A stretch of 64,000 nucleotides of DNA from Chionoecetes opilio (GCA_016584305.1 JACEEZ010004805.1:68501-132500); one strand, 5' to 3'; counted from the first letter of the stretch, positions 47,773 to 59,995 are shown. The notes: generated from the sequence alone by a model not told the origin. A program made the numbers and translations.

Positions 47773-50273
47773 TGTTTAGAGGGTCTTCTTATTTAGATTT
47801 TTTTTTTTTACATTACAACAGCACTAATTGTTTGCTCAACTACATTGCTGTTCAGATATTTGCAGAGAACTAATGGCCCTTGCATTATTAAGTGAAAGAT
47901 ATGTAATAGATTCTTTTAATATGAAAATGGGTCACGGTTTTGTAGACTGCTACAATTATAAATTTCAAAGTATTTTTCCTGTGTTTTAGGTAACTGAACC
48001 AAATTTATTTCCAAGTTATATTATTGTCCACAAATGAGGTTGGGGTTTGGGGTAAATTTTCAATATATTACATTTTTTTATTTTTTTTTACCCATTTTTC
48101 ATGTATCAAATAATTGTCTACTACAGAGAAAGAATAAACGGAAGACGAGAAACTACTTTGATACATTTTTCATTGTAATAGTTAATGCCCCTTGGCCTCT
48201 GTATAGAAGTGATCCTGGTCCATGCTCAGCACAGCAACCACATCCATCTGATTGCGTTGTGATATGCAAAGATAAAGATATACAAGGTGTTGCCAGTGCC
48301 AAAGTTTGTTCTTTTTTTACTTGATGAGATGTTCTTTACCGGAATATTATGGCACGGCAACCACTCTAGCGCTGTGCAAAAGTACACTGGAAGGTAGGAA
48401 GAAAAAAGACATTATATCCCGTTGATGTACAGCATCTCAAGGATATCTGGTTTTGGTTATTGGCCTGTTGTCAACTGTTAATGTTGCTGTTTTGTCAGAT
48501 TGTAATTTAGTTTAAATTACAAAATATGCACATGAAAAGCAGCAAGGTTTCCACAAGACATCCATTGTAATGCTTTGCACTCATTGTCTTGCCCTTCAGA
48601 AGGAAGAAATAAATAACACACATCAGAATTATAACTAAATTAAACCTAAATATGTACTCCGTAACAAGGTGTATCATCTCATTTTTTGTATAGTTCCATC
48701 TTGACATCCAGTAACACAGTGAATCTTGATCAGACCCTATGGTGGTTTCAGTAATGTAGAGGACTGTGTTTGTAATATGTATATACAAAAGGGGGATTTT
48801 TGTTTATTTTGTTTCATTCAGAAGTGATAGACACATCTGCAAAAGCAGGTTTTTTGTGTGTCCTCTTTACCTAAGACAATAATTAGTTTCTTCATTAACT
48901 ACACAACTTGCCTTGACTGTTTATTTATAGCTTTTCTTCATCATACAGAGTTGATACCATGCCTCAAGATTTGTAGGAACAAATTTAAAACATTAGTAAT
49001 AAAACTTGTGAAATTCAGGAGTGACTTGAATTTACGTATAATATTCTGCCCTCACCAGTATCTCGAGCACAATGGCAACACTGATTTATAGATAGCTGGT
49101 AGCATCACATATTTGCCATCTTTCATCATTACCTGTATCTGCTTTTTCATTTCTTTATTTATTTACTCTTTTTAGGAGGAAGAAAAGCCCTGGCGTAATC
49201 TTGTTAACTTCCCTATTGTTTTGTTTTTCCAGTTGAAACATGTATATGGCATACTACTGCTTACAACAATTATTTATTTTGTTCATATACTATACAGCTA
49301 TATAAAGGCAACACCTGATTTTTAGGATATCCAGGGATAGCATATTATACTGCAATTTTAAACACCAAAAGAAGAGTGATGATTAGCATTCCACAAGGTG
49401 CAGTTCAGCAGACACAAAACTGACATATCTCCTTTGATAAATCTTAATAGCATGCAGTTTGTTTGTGAGTCCTAAGTCTTTCATATTGGTCAGTCCTTTT
49501 ACAGTTTTCTGGTATCTTGAAACGTCTCACATGACAACAAAAACTAAATTGTAACGGTTTGATATTCTAAAAAGTTTGTCAATAGGACTGGTCTCATCCT
49601 GTTAGATCTATAATTGAATAATTCATTTGTGTTATGAAATGTTTGCAAGATATACTGTGTAAGACGATTTTTTGGTTTAGTGAGATAATGGGAGAATCCA
49701 AATTTTTTTAGTTGATGAGCAAGGCAAAACTGTAATGCTTGTTCTTAAATTTCATGTTTTTTTATAATCTTATTTAAACGGATACATTTTCCTAATTTTG
49801 ACACACATACACACGATTAGAAAATCCATACTATATTACACACACAAAACCAGAAAACCGTGCTGTCTTGCAGAACTGTTATAGAGACATTATGTAAATA
49901 TAACCTGTACATGCATTTTTTTAAGTATGGAGTTTATATAATATGTACAAAAAATTAGTTCCATATCCCCTAATGTCTCAGCTAGTCCTTATGTCTGTCG
50001 CATCATGGGGAAATTTATCATAATTCACTTGTCAGAAGAGATAAGTTTTTATTTACCAGAGACAGGAATCAGTTGGTAAATTTATGAAGGTATCAATAAA
50101 TATAGTTTTCATCTTCCCTTTGTTTCTTTCATGATTAAATCCCTAAAAAAAATTGCTGGTGTTTGTGAGCGAGTTCATGACAAAAAGCATGGGGATATAC
50201 CAGACAACATAGACCAAATCGCACTATGGGAAGAGAAAAGAAACGGGGGGGGAAAAAAAGAGGATGCAGTGAA
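47773..50273 (+). other. RNF126 3' UTR and flank
   Basis: About 2.5 kb of AT-rich, repeat-poor sequence follows the stop. AATAAA hexamers occur at about 48133 and 50095. The repeat-free character up to about 50100 is compatible with a long 3' UTR ending near the second signal. There is no direct evidence of the mRNA end. Confidence 0.4.
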
Positions 50274-50412
50274 GGATTGATTGATTAAAATGCTGACTGT
50301 TGATGGAGGAAAGATTAATTAAATTTTGCACCCGACGGGACTCAAACTCGGGACGCTGAGCTCGCCACTTCCCGGTGCTGACCTCTTACCCGTCTACTCT
50401 TGAGGAAAGTTA
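50274..50412 (-). mobile_element. Degenerate tRNA-derived SINE
   Basis: On the minus strand a tRNA-like 3' half is visible: GCGTCCCGAGTTTGAGTCCC then GTCGGGTGC, near a Pol III B box (one mismatch from GWTCRANNC). It is followed by an A/T-rich stretch and an AATCAATCAATC tail. The cloverleaf is not complete, so this is not called a tRNA gene. Confidence 0.55.
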
Positions 50413-50639
50413 CGTAACTTTGAGTTTGAGAAAGGAAAGAAGGAGAGTTTCGCACCTTAGAAAGATAAATAGGCAATGAGACAACGGTAGTCTAACTTTG
50501 GATATATGTAGACTCCTACAGTATGCTCAGGATGATACAAGCAGATACATTCCACGGAGCCTCATCATTTATCGGCTGTGTTAAGGCCCATGTGTGGAGC
50601 CCTCCATTTCTTTAAATTCCCACTCTGTTACCCGACACA

Positions 50640-51171
50640 TGCCATAAAAATTACTATGTGGGGTGAATTTTTTCAGTATGGGGGTGAATTTTTCGTTATG
50701 CAGGTCCCTTTTTTGGCATCAAATCAATCAATCGGTATGCAGGTGAATTGATTTTACCTCAGGGAGTTGGACGTCCCTGCCGTGCATAGTCTCCAGTCAC
50801 CCTTGGACAAGGTGTAACTCTGGTCAGTCCCCCGTGCCAGGGTTACGGTGAAGCCGCGGGACTGCAGCAGTGGTGGATTGGATTGCAGGCAGATGATCTC
50901 TTTATAGACCAGCATGACTGGAGTTCCAGGGCTCTAGTTGGTTGGACCATGCCCTAGTTAGCTGAACCTGCAGTGTAAGGGAGTGTGGCGACCATTACCT
51001 ACACTATTAAAAGCCGATGATGACATGTATTTATGTGTTGTGCATTTATTTATAACATGTATTCTTTATTTGCTGGTATGCTGGTTATTTGCACATTTAT
51101 TTGCATGCTGGTTATTCTTTAATTGCGTGTTATTATCTAGAATTTCCTCATTCTGTTATTTGTTTCTTAGC
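50640..51171. other. No gene recognised
   Basis: Mixed DNA with a GC-richer stretch at 50760-50940. No supported feature. Confidence 0.4.
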
Positions 51172-51575
51172 TATGAGACTGCAGATGACAGTGTGATATA
51201 TTGCTGTACATACTCTCAGTGTGAACAGCAACTCATACATGAGAATCTCATGAGCCTTTGACTGGATGTAGAAATTGGAGTGGCATCTAACATCCAGAAA
51301 TACACTCACCTATGTATCAAATTGAAGGAAAATCCGCAGAAATACACCTTCACCATCAATGGTCAGGTAATACCACAGGGGAGGAGTTGCAAAGATTTGG
51401 ATCTGACCATCATTGAAAACCCAAGCTTGAACTGCTCCCTCATAGCTGTTGATGCCAGACACAGTTCTTTTTTTTTAGTATGTGTAGTCAGAGTTTGGAA
51501 TCCTCCCCTTGCTATTGTTGCAGAATCTGTTTATGTTAACCGCTTTAATAAAGGCCTGGGAATTATTTCCTTGGT
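51172..51575 (+). mobile_element. Eroded LINE fragment (FADD box to C-terminus)
   Basis: Reads TADDSVIYCCTYSQCEQQLI near a YADD-type box, then KYTHLCIKLKENPQKYTFTI with GQVIPQ and a KDLDLTI block, then SSFFLVCVVRVWN and ESVYVNRFNKGL. These follow the usual order of the end of a CR1/Jockey reverse transcriptase, with frameshifts and stops. Confidence 0.65.
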
Positions 51576-51789
51576 CATATTTTTTCAAATTCTGCAACTA
51601 ACCATCTTGGTTGCCTGTTTGTCTGTTGGGATGGTTATGCGTGTTATATGAGCATTCTATAAAATTGCATATTGCTATTTTAGGCTTTAGTACACTTCCC
51701 AGTTCTTTTATTGTTAGCTTGTCTAATTGGTCTTGCGTGCTAGCCATTATGAAGTTCCCTCTATGGGAGCCCAACCAGGTAACAGCCCA

Positions 51790-52081
51790 CTCAGACCAGA
51801 TCTCATTTGGAGGATCCTGAGGCTTGTAACAAAATTTCTAAAATAAGAAAAGGAGACCGCATATACATGACCCTAATAAGACCCTCAGTTAAATTACCCT
51901 AGCTGTGCCTGGAATTCACAAACTGCCAGAAGCATTGGCATTATTGAAAGTGCAGAGGCAAGCAGCATACAGTAGGCCATAGACCACTGTATACCGTGGT
52001 CTATGAGTAGGCCTATGTCACCCATGAATACAGCAAGAAGGCAAATGTGACAAAGTTGATCAATAGATTGGGATGGGACAC
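51790..52081 (+). mobile_element. Second eroded LINE fragment, interrupted by a MITE
   Basis: Plus-strand frames give YMTLIRPSV, then KANVTKLINRLGWDTL, resembling the LIRP-LEYA and V--LL-LGW-TL blocks of LINE polyproteins. The reading continues beyond the MITE at 52090-52568 (RLHQTDVFF), which fits an insertion into an older LINE. Confidence 0.5.
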
Positions 52082-52089
52082 CCTGCATG

Positions 52090-52568
52090 TAGGGTGGCCA
52101 GACGTCAGTCCGACTTTTTAGCACTGTCCTCCGTCCGGCGCCACCTCAAGCCGGACGTTAACTTGTCCTCCTTTTTTCTTAGAGCCAGGCTAAGCAGATT
52201 CACGTGAATTACTTTGCATGTACAAAAACGGCAAGCGTGCTACAATCCCCATTAATCCTTGGTAAGTAGGCAACTTCCATTGATTTGTTAAGTACGTATA
52301 ATTAATTTTGGTTTACATGTGCTGTTCCAGCAAAAGAAATAATGATCATATATTAATCTCTTTCGCTTCTTCACTAATTTATGAATATATGATGAATATT
52401 GTATGAATCCATGTAACCTATGCTTCAGTAATTATTTTCAGCTTATTTTGTGTATGTTACACAACTGGTTTGAGATGAATATTACCTGGTGAATAGACTT
52501 TGAAAAATATGTCGTTTGTCGTAAAAAAAGAAGTCCTCCTTTTTGGAAATTTGGAAATGGCCACCCTA
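52090..52568. mobile_element. hAT-like MITE with perfect 8-bp TSD
   Basis: A 479-bp element has ends TAGGGTGGCCA and TGGCCACCCTA, flanked by CCTGCATG on both sides (52082-52089 and 52569-52576). It contains subterminal GTCCTCC motifs near both ends and no transposase. The termini are of a type widespread among hAT-related MITEs; the superfamily rests on this and the TSD. Confidence 0.88.
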
Positions 52569-52918
52569 CCTGCATGTGAGACTCCATCAAACAGATGTGT
52601 TCTTCAGAACGCACAGGGGCATGTAGTACACATTTGCATGTCCCAAGAAATCACCATTAAAACAAAACCTTCCTGTGGAAAACAGAGCCAATACCACTGA
52701 CACTCGGCAGACAGCTTGGAGAAATAATTTCACCTCAGTTTTACAATGGCCGCCGCCAATGGAGGGTGCGTCATCTGTGATTTCGGGTTTCTCAAGTTTT
52801 ATCACTACAATACAGGTACATTTCCATTAACCATTTGTTTAAAGTAGCCTTTGAATTACCCCCCTGGTACCCCTGGCACCCTGGTTGACATGATTGTCCA
52901 GGGTGCAAAGACACTGTT

Positions 52919-53050
52919 GGTTAGGAGGTAATGGTAACAGGTTGAGTTTCGTTTGGTTAGGTTTTTTAGAGAGTTTATAAAATATATAGTTAGATTTACC
53001 TCCCCCACCCAAAAGCCCCAGTTTTCCACCTGTTCCCCAGCTTAGGTAAG
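52919..53050. mobile_element. Partial copy of the telomere-core TIR element (copy D)
   Basis: A short TTAGG-like stretch (GGTTAGG, TTTGGTTAGGTTTTTT) is followed by CCCCCACCCAAAAGCCCC and CACCTGTTCCCCAGCTT. This is the same order and wording as the right half of copies B and C. The opposite arm is not found nearby. Confidence 0.5.
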
Positions 53051-53349
53051 TGTCCCTTTTAAATTGTTACCGCGGTATATTTTGTACCTTATTATTGTTA
53101 TAGAAAATTATATTTGCAGGGTAACTATGACGTAAGCTTATCTCAGTCCATCAGCTCGGACTTGTCAGGTCTTATATTTGTTACAATCATATCAGAATAC
53201 CTCCAACATGTTTTTCTAGTAGTTTTTCTCAGTAAACCAATATCAATAACAGTGTCGGCATATCGTGAAAATAAGCCAACAGCTTTCAGCAGTGGCTCGC
53301 ATTGTAAATCAAAGGTTCTAATTTAAGCTCCCTTCACACATTCCATAAT

Positions 53350-53615
53350 CGAACCACGATAGCGCCACCAATTTGATTATTGACGCTAGCGTGAAATTTT
53401 ACCACGATAAACGCAGACCACGATAGCCTCACAACAATGTCACGCTGCCTGTACGTATGTGTCATGATGGTCGTAAGATGGTCACGATGGAGTCATGATA
53501 GCTGTAAGACTACATCACGAATGGAAAATCAACGGTCATTTTGTCGTCACGATAGAGTTACGATAACCATGACTGCCATGAACGTATCACGATAGCGTTA
53601 AGAGTACACGTGGGT
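53350..53615. repeat. Cluster of degenerate CACGATAG-type motifs
   Basis: About ten variants of (A/T)CACGATAGC/(T)CATGATGG occur in about 265 bp at irregular spacing of 12-40 bp. All face the same way. No termini or ORF are seen. Confidence 0.6.
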
Positions 53616-53868
53616 GGATGTTGCCATGGTGATGGAGAAGGAAGGGGGGGGGGTAGAGATAAAGGTGGGAGAAACCCGGGTTGGGTAGTACGTGTTATCA
53701 ACACATTTTGAGGCCTCTTCCATTTGTGCCCAAGTTGCATGAACCAGTTCTTTCAGTTCAGGGTTGGGTTCAGTTCCTGGTTCTGGGTTCGCGTGTCACA
53801 AATGGAACGCAAAACGAAAAGTTTATTAAGTTTTTCCGTCCACTGCGACATCAATTTGGAGCTCTCTA

Positions 53869-54252
53869 AAGGCGTTTTCTGCGGGGATTCTGATTGCAAC
53901 CGAAAAAATTTCGGTTTCTTGTTTGTTTTGTTTAGAGGATAATGCCTCAGAGCCATAGTGATCTACCGCTGCTACATATTAGTGTTGGCCGAAGCCACCA
54001 CCCCGGGGGGGGGTTACAAACCCCCGGCTGGCACCCGGTACCCATTCACTGCTGGGTGGACAGGGGCTAGGGATTTAAGAAAGACCACCCATCTATCTTT
54101 CGCTCCGCCCGGGCTCAAATTTCGATCCCTGTTCAACCATCCAGGGAAGATGATTGGCCCGACCCGCAATCATTTGTTGTTGTTGTTGTTGTGACCGTTT
54201 GCAACCGAAAATTTTCCGATTGCAACCAAAAATCCCCCGCAGAAAACGCCTT
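53869..54252. mobile_element. TIR element enclosing a SINE-like repeat
   Basis: Arms of about 47 bp (53869-53915 and 54205-54252) are inverted: AAGGCGTTTTCTGCGGGG, then GATTGCAACCGAAAA variants. The enclosed 53990-54192 contains a repeat also found at about 59479 and 60519 (GCCACCACCCCGGG, ACCCGGTACCCATTCACTG), and ends in a (TTG)n tail as many SINEs do. Confidence 0.7.
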
Positions 54253-54926
54253 GTTGCCCCGCGGAATGGCCTGACTGTGCAGCGAATGTTTTGTTTATGT
54301 TATCAATTTCAACCACGGTTATTCTTTTTTCCTGGCATTATTATTATATCGTTGGTTTCGCAAGAGATTATTCTGCCTTATGAAAGACAAAAATAACAAG
54401 AAATGCAAATAAATAGCGGAGTTTAACGACTTCAAAAAACATTGAGTAAAGAGAAATAAGAAATACTTACGTTCACCACTTCGTAGCTCGATACTTCCTG
54501 AGTCGACTTTTTATGGTTTATATGCCAATAAAAGCGGACTTTTATGAGGATTCCAACGCTACCATTATAATTTTCATATGGCCAGTAGATTTTGAGAAAA
54601 TGGAGGAAAACTGAAACACGTGTTGGAAGACGGATGGCTAAGAAGGCGGGCTAACACGCTGCCTGCTGAGAGAGAACAGGGACACGGGCCCTTATCACTT
54701 CAAATCCATTCGCACGAGCGAGTTGACAATTAGTTTATTTTATAGGCCTAGCTTGGATCTTTCACGCAGAAAATTTTGACGCGATTCTGATAAATACTTT
54801 ATTTTTGGCGAATTTTTTTATGTTTTTTGACGCAATTCGCGTCAAAAGCTAAGATGTACACGGGCCCGTTTTGACGCGATCGCGTCACCGTGCTGCGTTA
54901 AAGAGTTAAAACACATTCCCATGCCG

Positions 54927-55815
54927 CAATTAGAGAGAACTGCAACTCGAGAAATGCCAGTGGTCGCTGGCAGTTTTAACTCAAAGGTTGGTCTACTGTG
55001 TTTTGGCTCCGCGACTAATATTTTTCATAAATCAATTTCGCAATGAATATTGATGCACCGCATCTGAATACTAAAAAAGAACGTTCTTCTGTTGTTCTAG
55101 TAAGTGTATGCATGACATGCATTACGATTGAACGTTCTAAGATAGCAATTTAATGCAAATTACTCGCCTCGAGTAACAGAGCTTAATATATTTTTTACAT
55201 GTATATTGTGGCATGTAAAATTTGGGCGATGTTCACACTGTTTTCTAAGACAGTACTGCTGCGTCTGGCAAACGCTTGTCAAAATACAATAAGCAATGCC
55301 TTGGAAAAACGAAGAATAAAGAATGCCGAAATCGGCTTGTTGCTGCGACAATGTAGGTTATAATTGTGGAGGCGACACGCCGCGGCGGGGAGTGGTGGGC
55401 GGGCAGATTGTGGCGGGGAGATTGAATCAAAACATTGCCACTTCACGCGTCGACTCATTGCACTTCCAGGCTTTCTATCTGATTGATACACAATAATAAC
55501 AGAAACATATGACTGCCTAGGTATAGATAACTTCTAAACATACGTTATTGACTATATAATATCATAGAGTAGCATTTACCTCGCCTCCTCAACTATAACC
55601 TACTTGGTTATTTGGTTATATACAATGTTTTACAGAATCAGGCTTCTATACAATATACATATAGAAGAAAATCGTTCTTAATATTATACTTTTGTGTTTT
55701 AAGTGCAGTGGAATAAGCCCATATTTTTCTTTCAAGTTGACCAACTTTTCACCAAATTGTGAGTTAAAACTGCCAGCGACCCCTGGCATTTCGGAGTTGC
55801 AGTTCTCTCTAATTG
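54927..55815. mobile_element. TIR element with about 70-bp arms
   Basis: The left arm 54927-54993 and right arm 55741-55815 are inverted. Shared blocks include CAATTAGAGAGAACTGCAAC and GGTCGCTGGCAGTTTTAACT. The 889-bp interior has a GC-rich patch (55375-55430) and no recognisable ORF. No obvious TSD. Confidence 0.75.
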
Positions 55816-55865
55816 AATAATAATGGCGTTACATGTATACTACTGAAAATCTATCGTTATTTCAG

Positions 55866-55910
55866 CCAGGAGGTTAAATTAGATTAGGTTAGGTTAGAGA
55901 TTGGGTTTGA
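55866..55910. repeat. Short TTAGG-type patch
   Basis: AGGAGGTTAAATTAGATTAG and AGGTTAGGTTAGAG resemble the core of the telomere-core elements. No arms were recognised here. Confidence 0.5.
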
Positions 55911-56087
55911 TTTAGTAAGAATTGATATCAAGAAAAAATGAAAGCTATCAATACTATGGCAATGCGAAATAGAGCAATGTTTGCGGGGAGGGGCGGGTTG
56001 GGCACCCCCTACGCATATAAAAAAAAAAAAAAATCCGACAAAAACGAATGACAGATTAATTTACTACACGACTAGTGTTATTGATGG

Positions 56088-56440
56088 TAGAGATACGGGC
56101 CATACCTAAAGCCACCGCGGCTAGAGATACGTTTCATACCTATAGCAGCCGCCGCGGCTAGAGATACGGGTTCATACCTATAGCCGCCGCGGCTAGAGAT
56201 AAGTTTCATACCTATAGCCACCGCGGCTAGAGATACGTTTCATACCTATAGCCGCCGTGGCTAGAGATACGGGTTCATACTTATAGCCGCCGCGGCTAGA
56301 GATACGTTTCATGCCTATAGCCACCGCGGCTACAGATACGTTTCATACCTATAGCCACCGCGGCTGGAGATACGTTTCATACCTATAGCCACCGCGGCTA
56401 GAGATACGGGTTCATCATAACTATAGCCGCCGCGGCTAGA
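56088..56440 (+). repeat. 33-34 bp GC-rich satellite, about 10 copies
   Basis: The tandem unit is roughly GCCGCCGCGGCTAGAGATAC followed by GTTTCATACCTATA, in two alternating subtypes (ATACGTTTCAT and ATACGGGTTCAT). Each unit includes TAGCC-GCCGC-GGCTA, an imperfect palindrome with a SacII site. Copies are 85-95% alike by eye. Confidence 0.92.
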
Positions 56441-56904
56441 GTTGTTCTTGGCGCTCCATAATAGTAGATAAATGCGTAGTATGTAGATAAGGTGCTAGGC
56501 AGTGGTAGAAAATGTACACACTGCTGTATTCCGCGCCAAAATATGTAGTAGTATAAACAAAATTCCTTTATATTGATATTTATTGCTGCAATAATACATT
56601 TCTTACAAGAATAAACAATTCTTCTACGGTTTTGTGTCATAATATATCCTTTGTATTTGTTATTTGTAGTGAAAGAATTATTGGGGTGGCGTTACTTTCA
56701 CTGTTTGTTTTGATCGCAAGGAGCGGAGGATTCCTAGCTGGGAGCTATTCACAAGACTTTGATAAATAGTTCGCAAGGATAGCTCCCAACATTGAACAGC
56801 CCTCTATTCTGCGAACAGAAATTTGCGAACGTTCACAGACTTGTGGTAAATATCCCTCCAGGAGAGCATATAAGGTGATGGTCGGCCCTTCTACAGGTAT
56901 CCTT
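56441..56904 (-). other. PSMC1 3' UTR and flank (candidate)
   Basis: Downstream of the PSMC1 stop on the minus strand. TTTATT near 56579 would read AATAAA on that strand, about 325 nt after the stop, and is a plausible polyadenylation signal. There is no other feature. Confidence 0.35.
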
Positions 56905-57560
<656 letters not shown>

Positions 57561-58223
57561 TTTACAAATTTATCATCCACACCAAAATTAGCTCTGATGC
57601 TCCACCCTTCTTCCTCCAACTCCTCCTCCGCCTCCACCTCCTAGCTTCTCCTCCTTCTCCTCCTCTTCCTCCTCCTAACCTTTTCTTATAGCAGTTTGGT
57701 GTACTGGTAGTAGTTACAACAGCAGTATATCAGTAGTAGTTGTAGTAGTAGCAGCAGTAATAGTATAGTCAATTCAAGAACGTTAGAGCCAAACTCTCCT
57801 CCCCCGAGGAGGAGCATGTCAGGCCAGCCTCGTTGTGGTCTCTTATTGGTTGAAAAAATTCAGTGGAAATCGGGCATCCTATAGTCCTCCGTTGTTTCTT
57901 TAAAAACACACCATATATTTGCTTTGAGTGCATGAAAGTCCTCGATTCACCATCGTTAGTAAATGTGTTATCACATGGACACAAAAGTAAGCCAGATACT
58001 CTTCATGAAGACGAGATATTGAGAGGGAAATATAAAGATTCGTTAAATTCTGAGTGAGGGAGGAGGTTAAAAGGGTCACCTGAGGGCGCCTGTCACCTTT
58101 TAGAGGTGAAACAAGTAAACCCTTAACCTGACCTGTCCCCCCAGCGTTAATGACCTCACGCCTGAGGCTTCCTACCAGGCCATGCCTTGAGGCGATATAG
58201 CAGGTCACCACAGGGGAATAGAC

Positions 58224-58227
<4 letters not shown>

Positions 58228-58262
<35 letters not shown>
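58228..58262. repeat. (GA)n followed by poly(A)
   Basis: About 34 bp of GA repeat, then 14 A residues. Confidence 0.9.
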
Positions 58263-58265
<3 letters not shown>

Positions 58266-58334
58266 AAAAAAAAATACAACAATGATTCAATGTTATTTAT
58301 TGTTCTGTTTATTATATCAATTTTTGGTGCGCGT

Positions 58335-58336
<2 letters not shown>

Positions 58337-58367
<31 letters not shown>

Positions 58368-58608
58368 TGTCTGTGTCTGTCTGTGTCTGTGTCTGTGTCT
58401 GTGTCTGTCTGTGACTGTGTCTGTCTGTGTCTGTGTCTGTGTCTGTGTCTGTGTGTGTGTGTGTGTATCTGTGTCTGTGTGTGTGTGTGTGTCTGTGTGT
58501 GTCTGTCTGTGTCTGTGTCTGTGTGTGTGTCTGTGTCTGTGTCTGTGTCTGTGTCTGTGTGTGTGTGTGTGTGTATATCTGTGTCTGTGTGTGTGTGTGT
58601 GTGTATCT

Positions 58609-58647
<39 letters not shown>

Positions 58648-58731
58648 TGTGTCTGCGTCTGTGTGTGTCTGTGTGTGTGTCTGTGTCTGTGTGTGTCTGT
58701 GTGTGTGTGTGTGTGTGTCTGTGTGTGTGTG
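58337..58731. repeat. (TG)n/(TCTG)n compound microsatellite
   Basis: Almost 400 bp of TG with regular TCTG interruptions. The resulting VCVC-rich open frames on both strands are artefacts. Confidence 0.95.
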
Positions 58732-58972
58732 AGTCTGACGGGTCAAGGACAATTAAGGGATTAACAAAGGGATGTGGGAGCCTGGGAGGTCAGACCGTTA
58801 GCTGGGAGTGGAGAAGGGAACCACAGGGGTGGGGAAGTGGTTAGTGTACATTTTGACGGCCAACCCACCATCACGCCACAGAACGGCATCGCCAATCAAG
58901 AGCGAACCAGGGCTTGACAAGCTCCACCTCGGGGGAGGGGCATGTGGCTCTAGCGTTCTTGAATTGACTATA

Positions 58973-59150
58973 GTAGTTGTAGTAGTAGCAGCAGTAATAG
59001 TAGCAGTAGTAGTAATAGTAGTAGTGGTGATGAAGGAGGAGGAATTAGGTAGAGGAAGAAGGGAAGAGAAAGAAGAGAAGAATAAAGGGTAAGAGGAAGG
59101 AGGAGGAGGAGGAGGAGGAATATTCTTATATAATCATTATTGTTGTTATT
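58973..59150. repeat. (AGT)n, (GGA)n and related trinucleotide tracts
   Basis: AGT/AAT repeats to about 59030, purine-rich GGA/GAA repeats to about 59120, then mixed AT. Confidence 0.8.
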
Positions 59151-59346
59151 GGTTCTGCTGTTTGTCTTGTGTTTGGGGAGCCAGATTTGTGATAGCTACG
59201 TGTAGGTGCTGTCTGCCACAGAGCCATGCGTGGTGGTGTCTGGCATCGCTAGTCGCTTCTCGGCTGGTTGAGATGCCGCTCTCACCACTCTTGGCACCAG
59301 GCACATCACAAAACAAACTCACCACAAGCGCTTGGGTTTGTTGTAT

Positions 59347-59990
59347 GCCGGTGGCTTGTACTTCCTTGTATTATAGCTATTTATTATTCCTTCCGAGTAA
59401 TAGGGCGCTCTTCTTCTTCTTCTTGTGATTTTTATCGCTTGATATCTATTCGATCGTAGCTCGCCTTCTTTAAGTGTTGGGGGAAGCCACCACCCCGGGA
59501 GGCGGGTCACAAACCGCCGGCTAACACCCGGTACCCATTCACTGCTGGATGGACAAGGGCTTGGGTTTTAATTAAGGAAAAGGGCACTCCACTACACCTT
59601 CAGTCTGCCGCGGAGCCGTGCGTGGTGGTGTCTGGCATCGTTAGTCGCTACCCGCCGGTGTGATGAAATGCCGCCGCTCACCACGTACTCTCGGCCCATC
59701 ACCCCAAAACAAACTCACCACGAGCTCATGGGTTTGTTATATGGCTTAATTTCATTTGTATACTTGCCCTGTTCAGTTCTTGAGTCAGAAAACATCATAT
59801 ATACTCAATTTATGAGTATTTTTATGTATGTTGCGTCCTCAACACCACCCCTATAGGCAGTTGCCTTGTTTTAACAACTTAACGTCTTTAAGTACGTCAT
59901 CAATCTCCACGCAGAATACCAAAACAGCTGATGACAGTTGCTAAGTTGCTAAGCATGGACGTTAGCGTCTCTGAATGTGGCCCCTGGAGC
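59347..59990. repeat. Segmental duplication, unit 1
   Basis: Matches 60385-61022 in order and orientation. Shared blocks include TGTACTTCCTTGTATT, CCACCACCCCGGGAGGCGGG, GTCGCTACCCGCCGGTGTG, TTCAGTTCTTGAGTCAGAAA and GACGTTAGCGTCTCTGAATG. Part of it (about 59479-59570) is also related to the SINE-like repeat at 53990. A further diverged copy of one portion is at 59205-59345. Confidence 0.9.
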
Positions 59991-59995
59991 CTCTC

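Larger units (their letters stand above)
57764..58972. mobile_element. 1.2-kb TIR element flanked by 32-bp direct repeats
   Basis: A 27-bp TIR (57764-57790 and 58946-58972; outer end TATAGTCAATTCAAGAACG) has one mismatch, with looser similarity extending to about 70 bp (CCTCCCCCGAGG, GGAGC-TGTCA-GCC). The same 32-bp sequence flanks it at 57734-57765 and 58971-59002 (TAGTAGTTGTAGTAGTAGCA, continuing GCAGTAATAGTA). The interior holds a 64-codon plus-strand frame of unknown nature (57863-58057), (GA)n, poly(A) and a (TG)n array. No transposase is recognised. Confidence 0.8.

Noticed and set aside
56088..56440. Regular repeats resembling a CRISPR array
   Set aside because: No unique spacers between repeats, a eukaryotic context and no cas genes; it is a tandem satellite. 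The same applies to the 22-bp units at 35.5 kb.
58224..58844. Open frames of 100-206 codons rich in VCVC or HTHT
   Set aside because: Produced by the (TG)n/(TCTG)n tract on both strands; no independent coding evidence.
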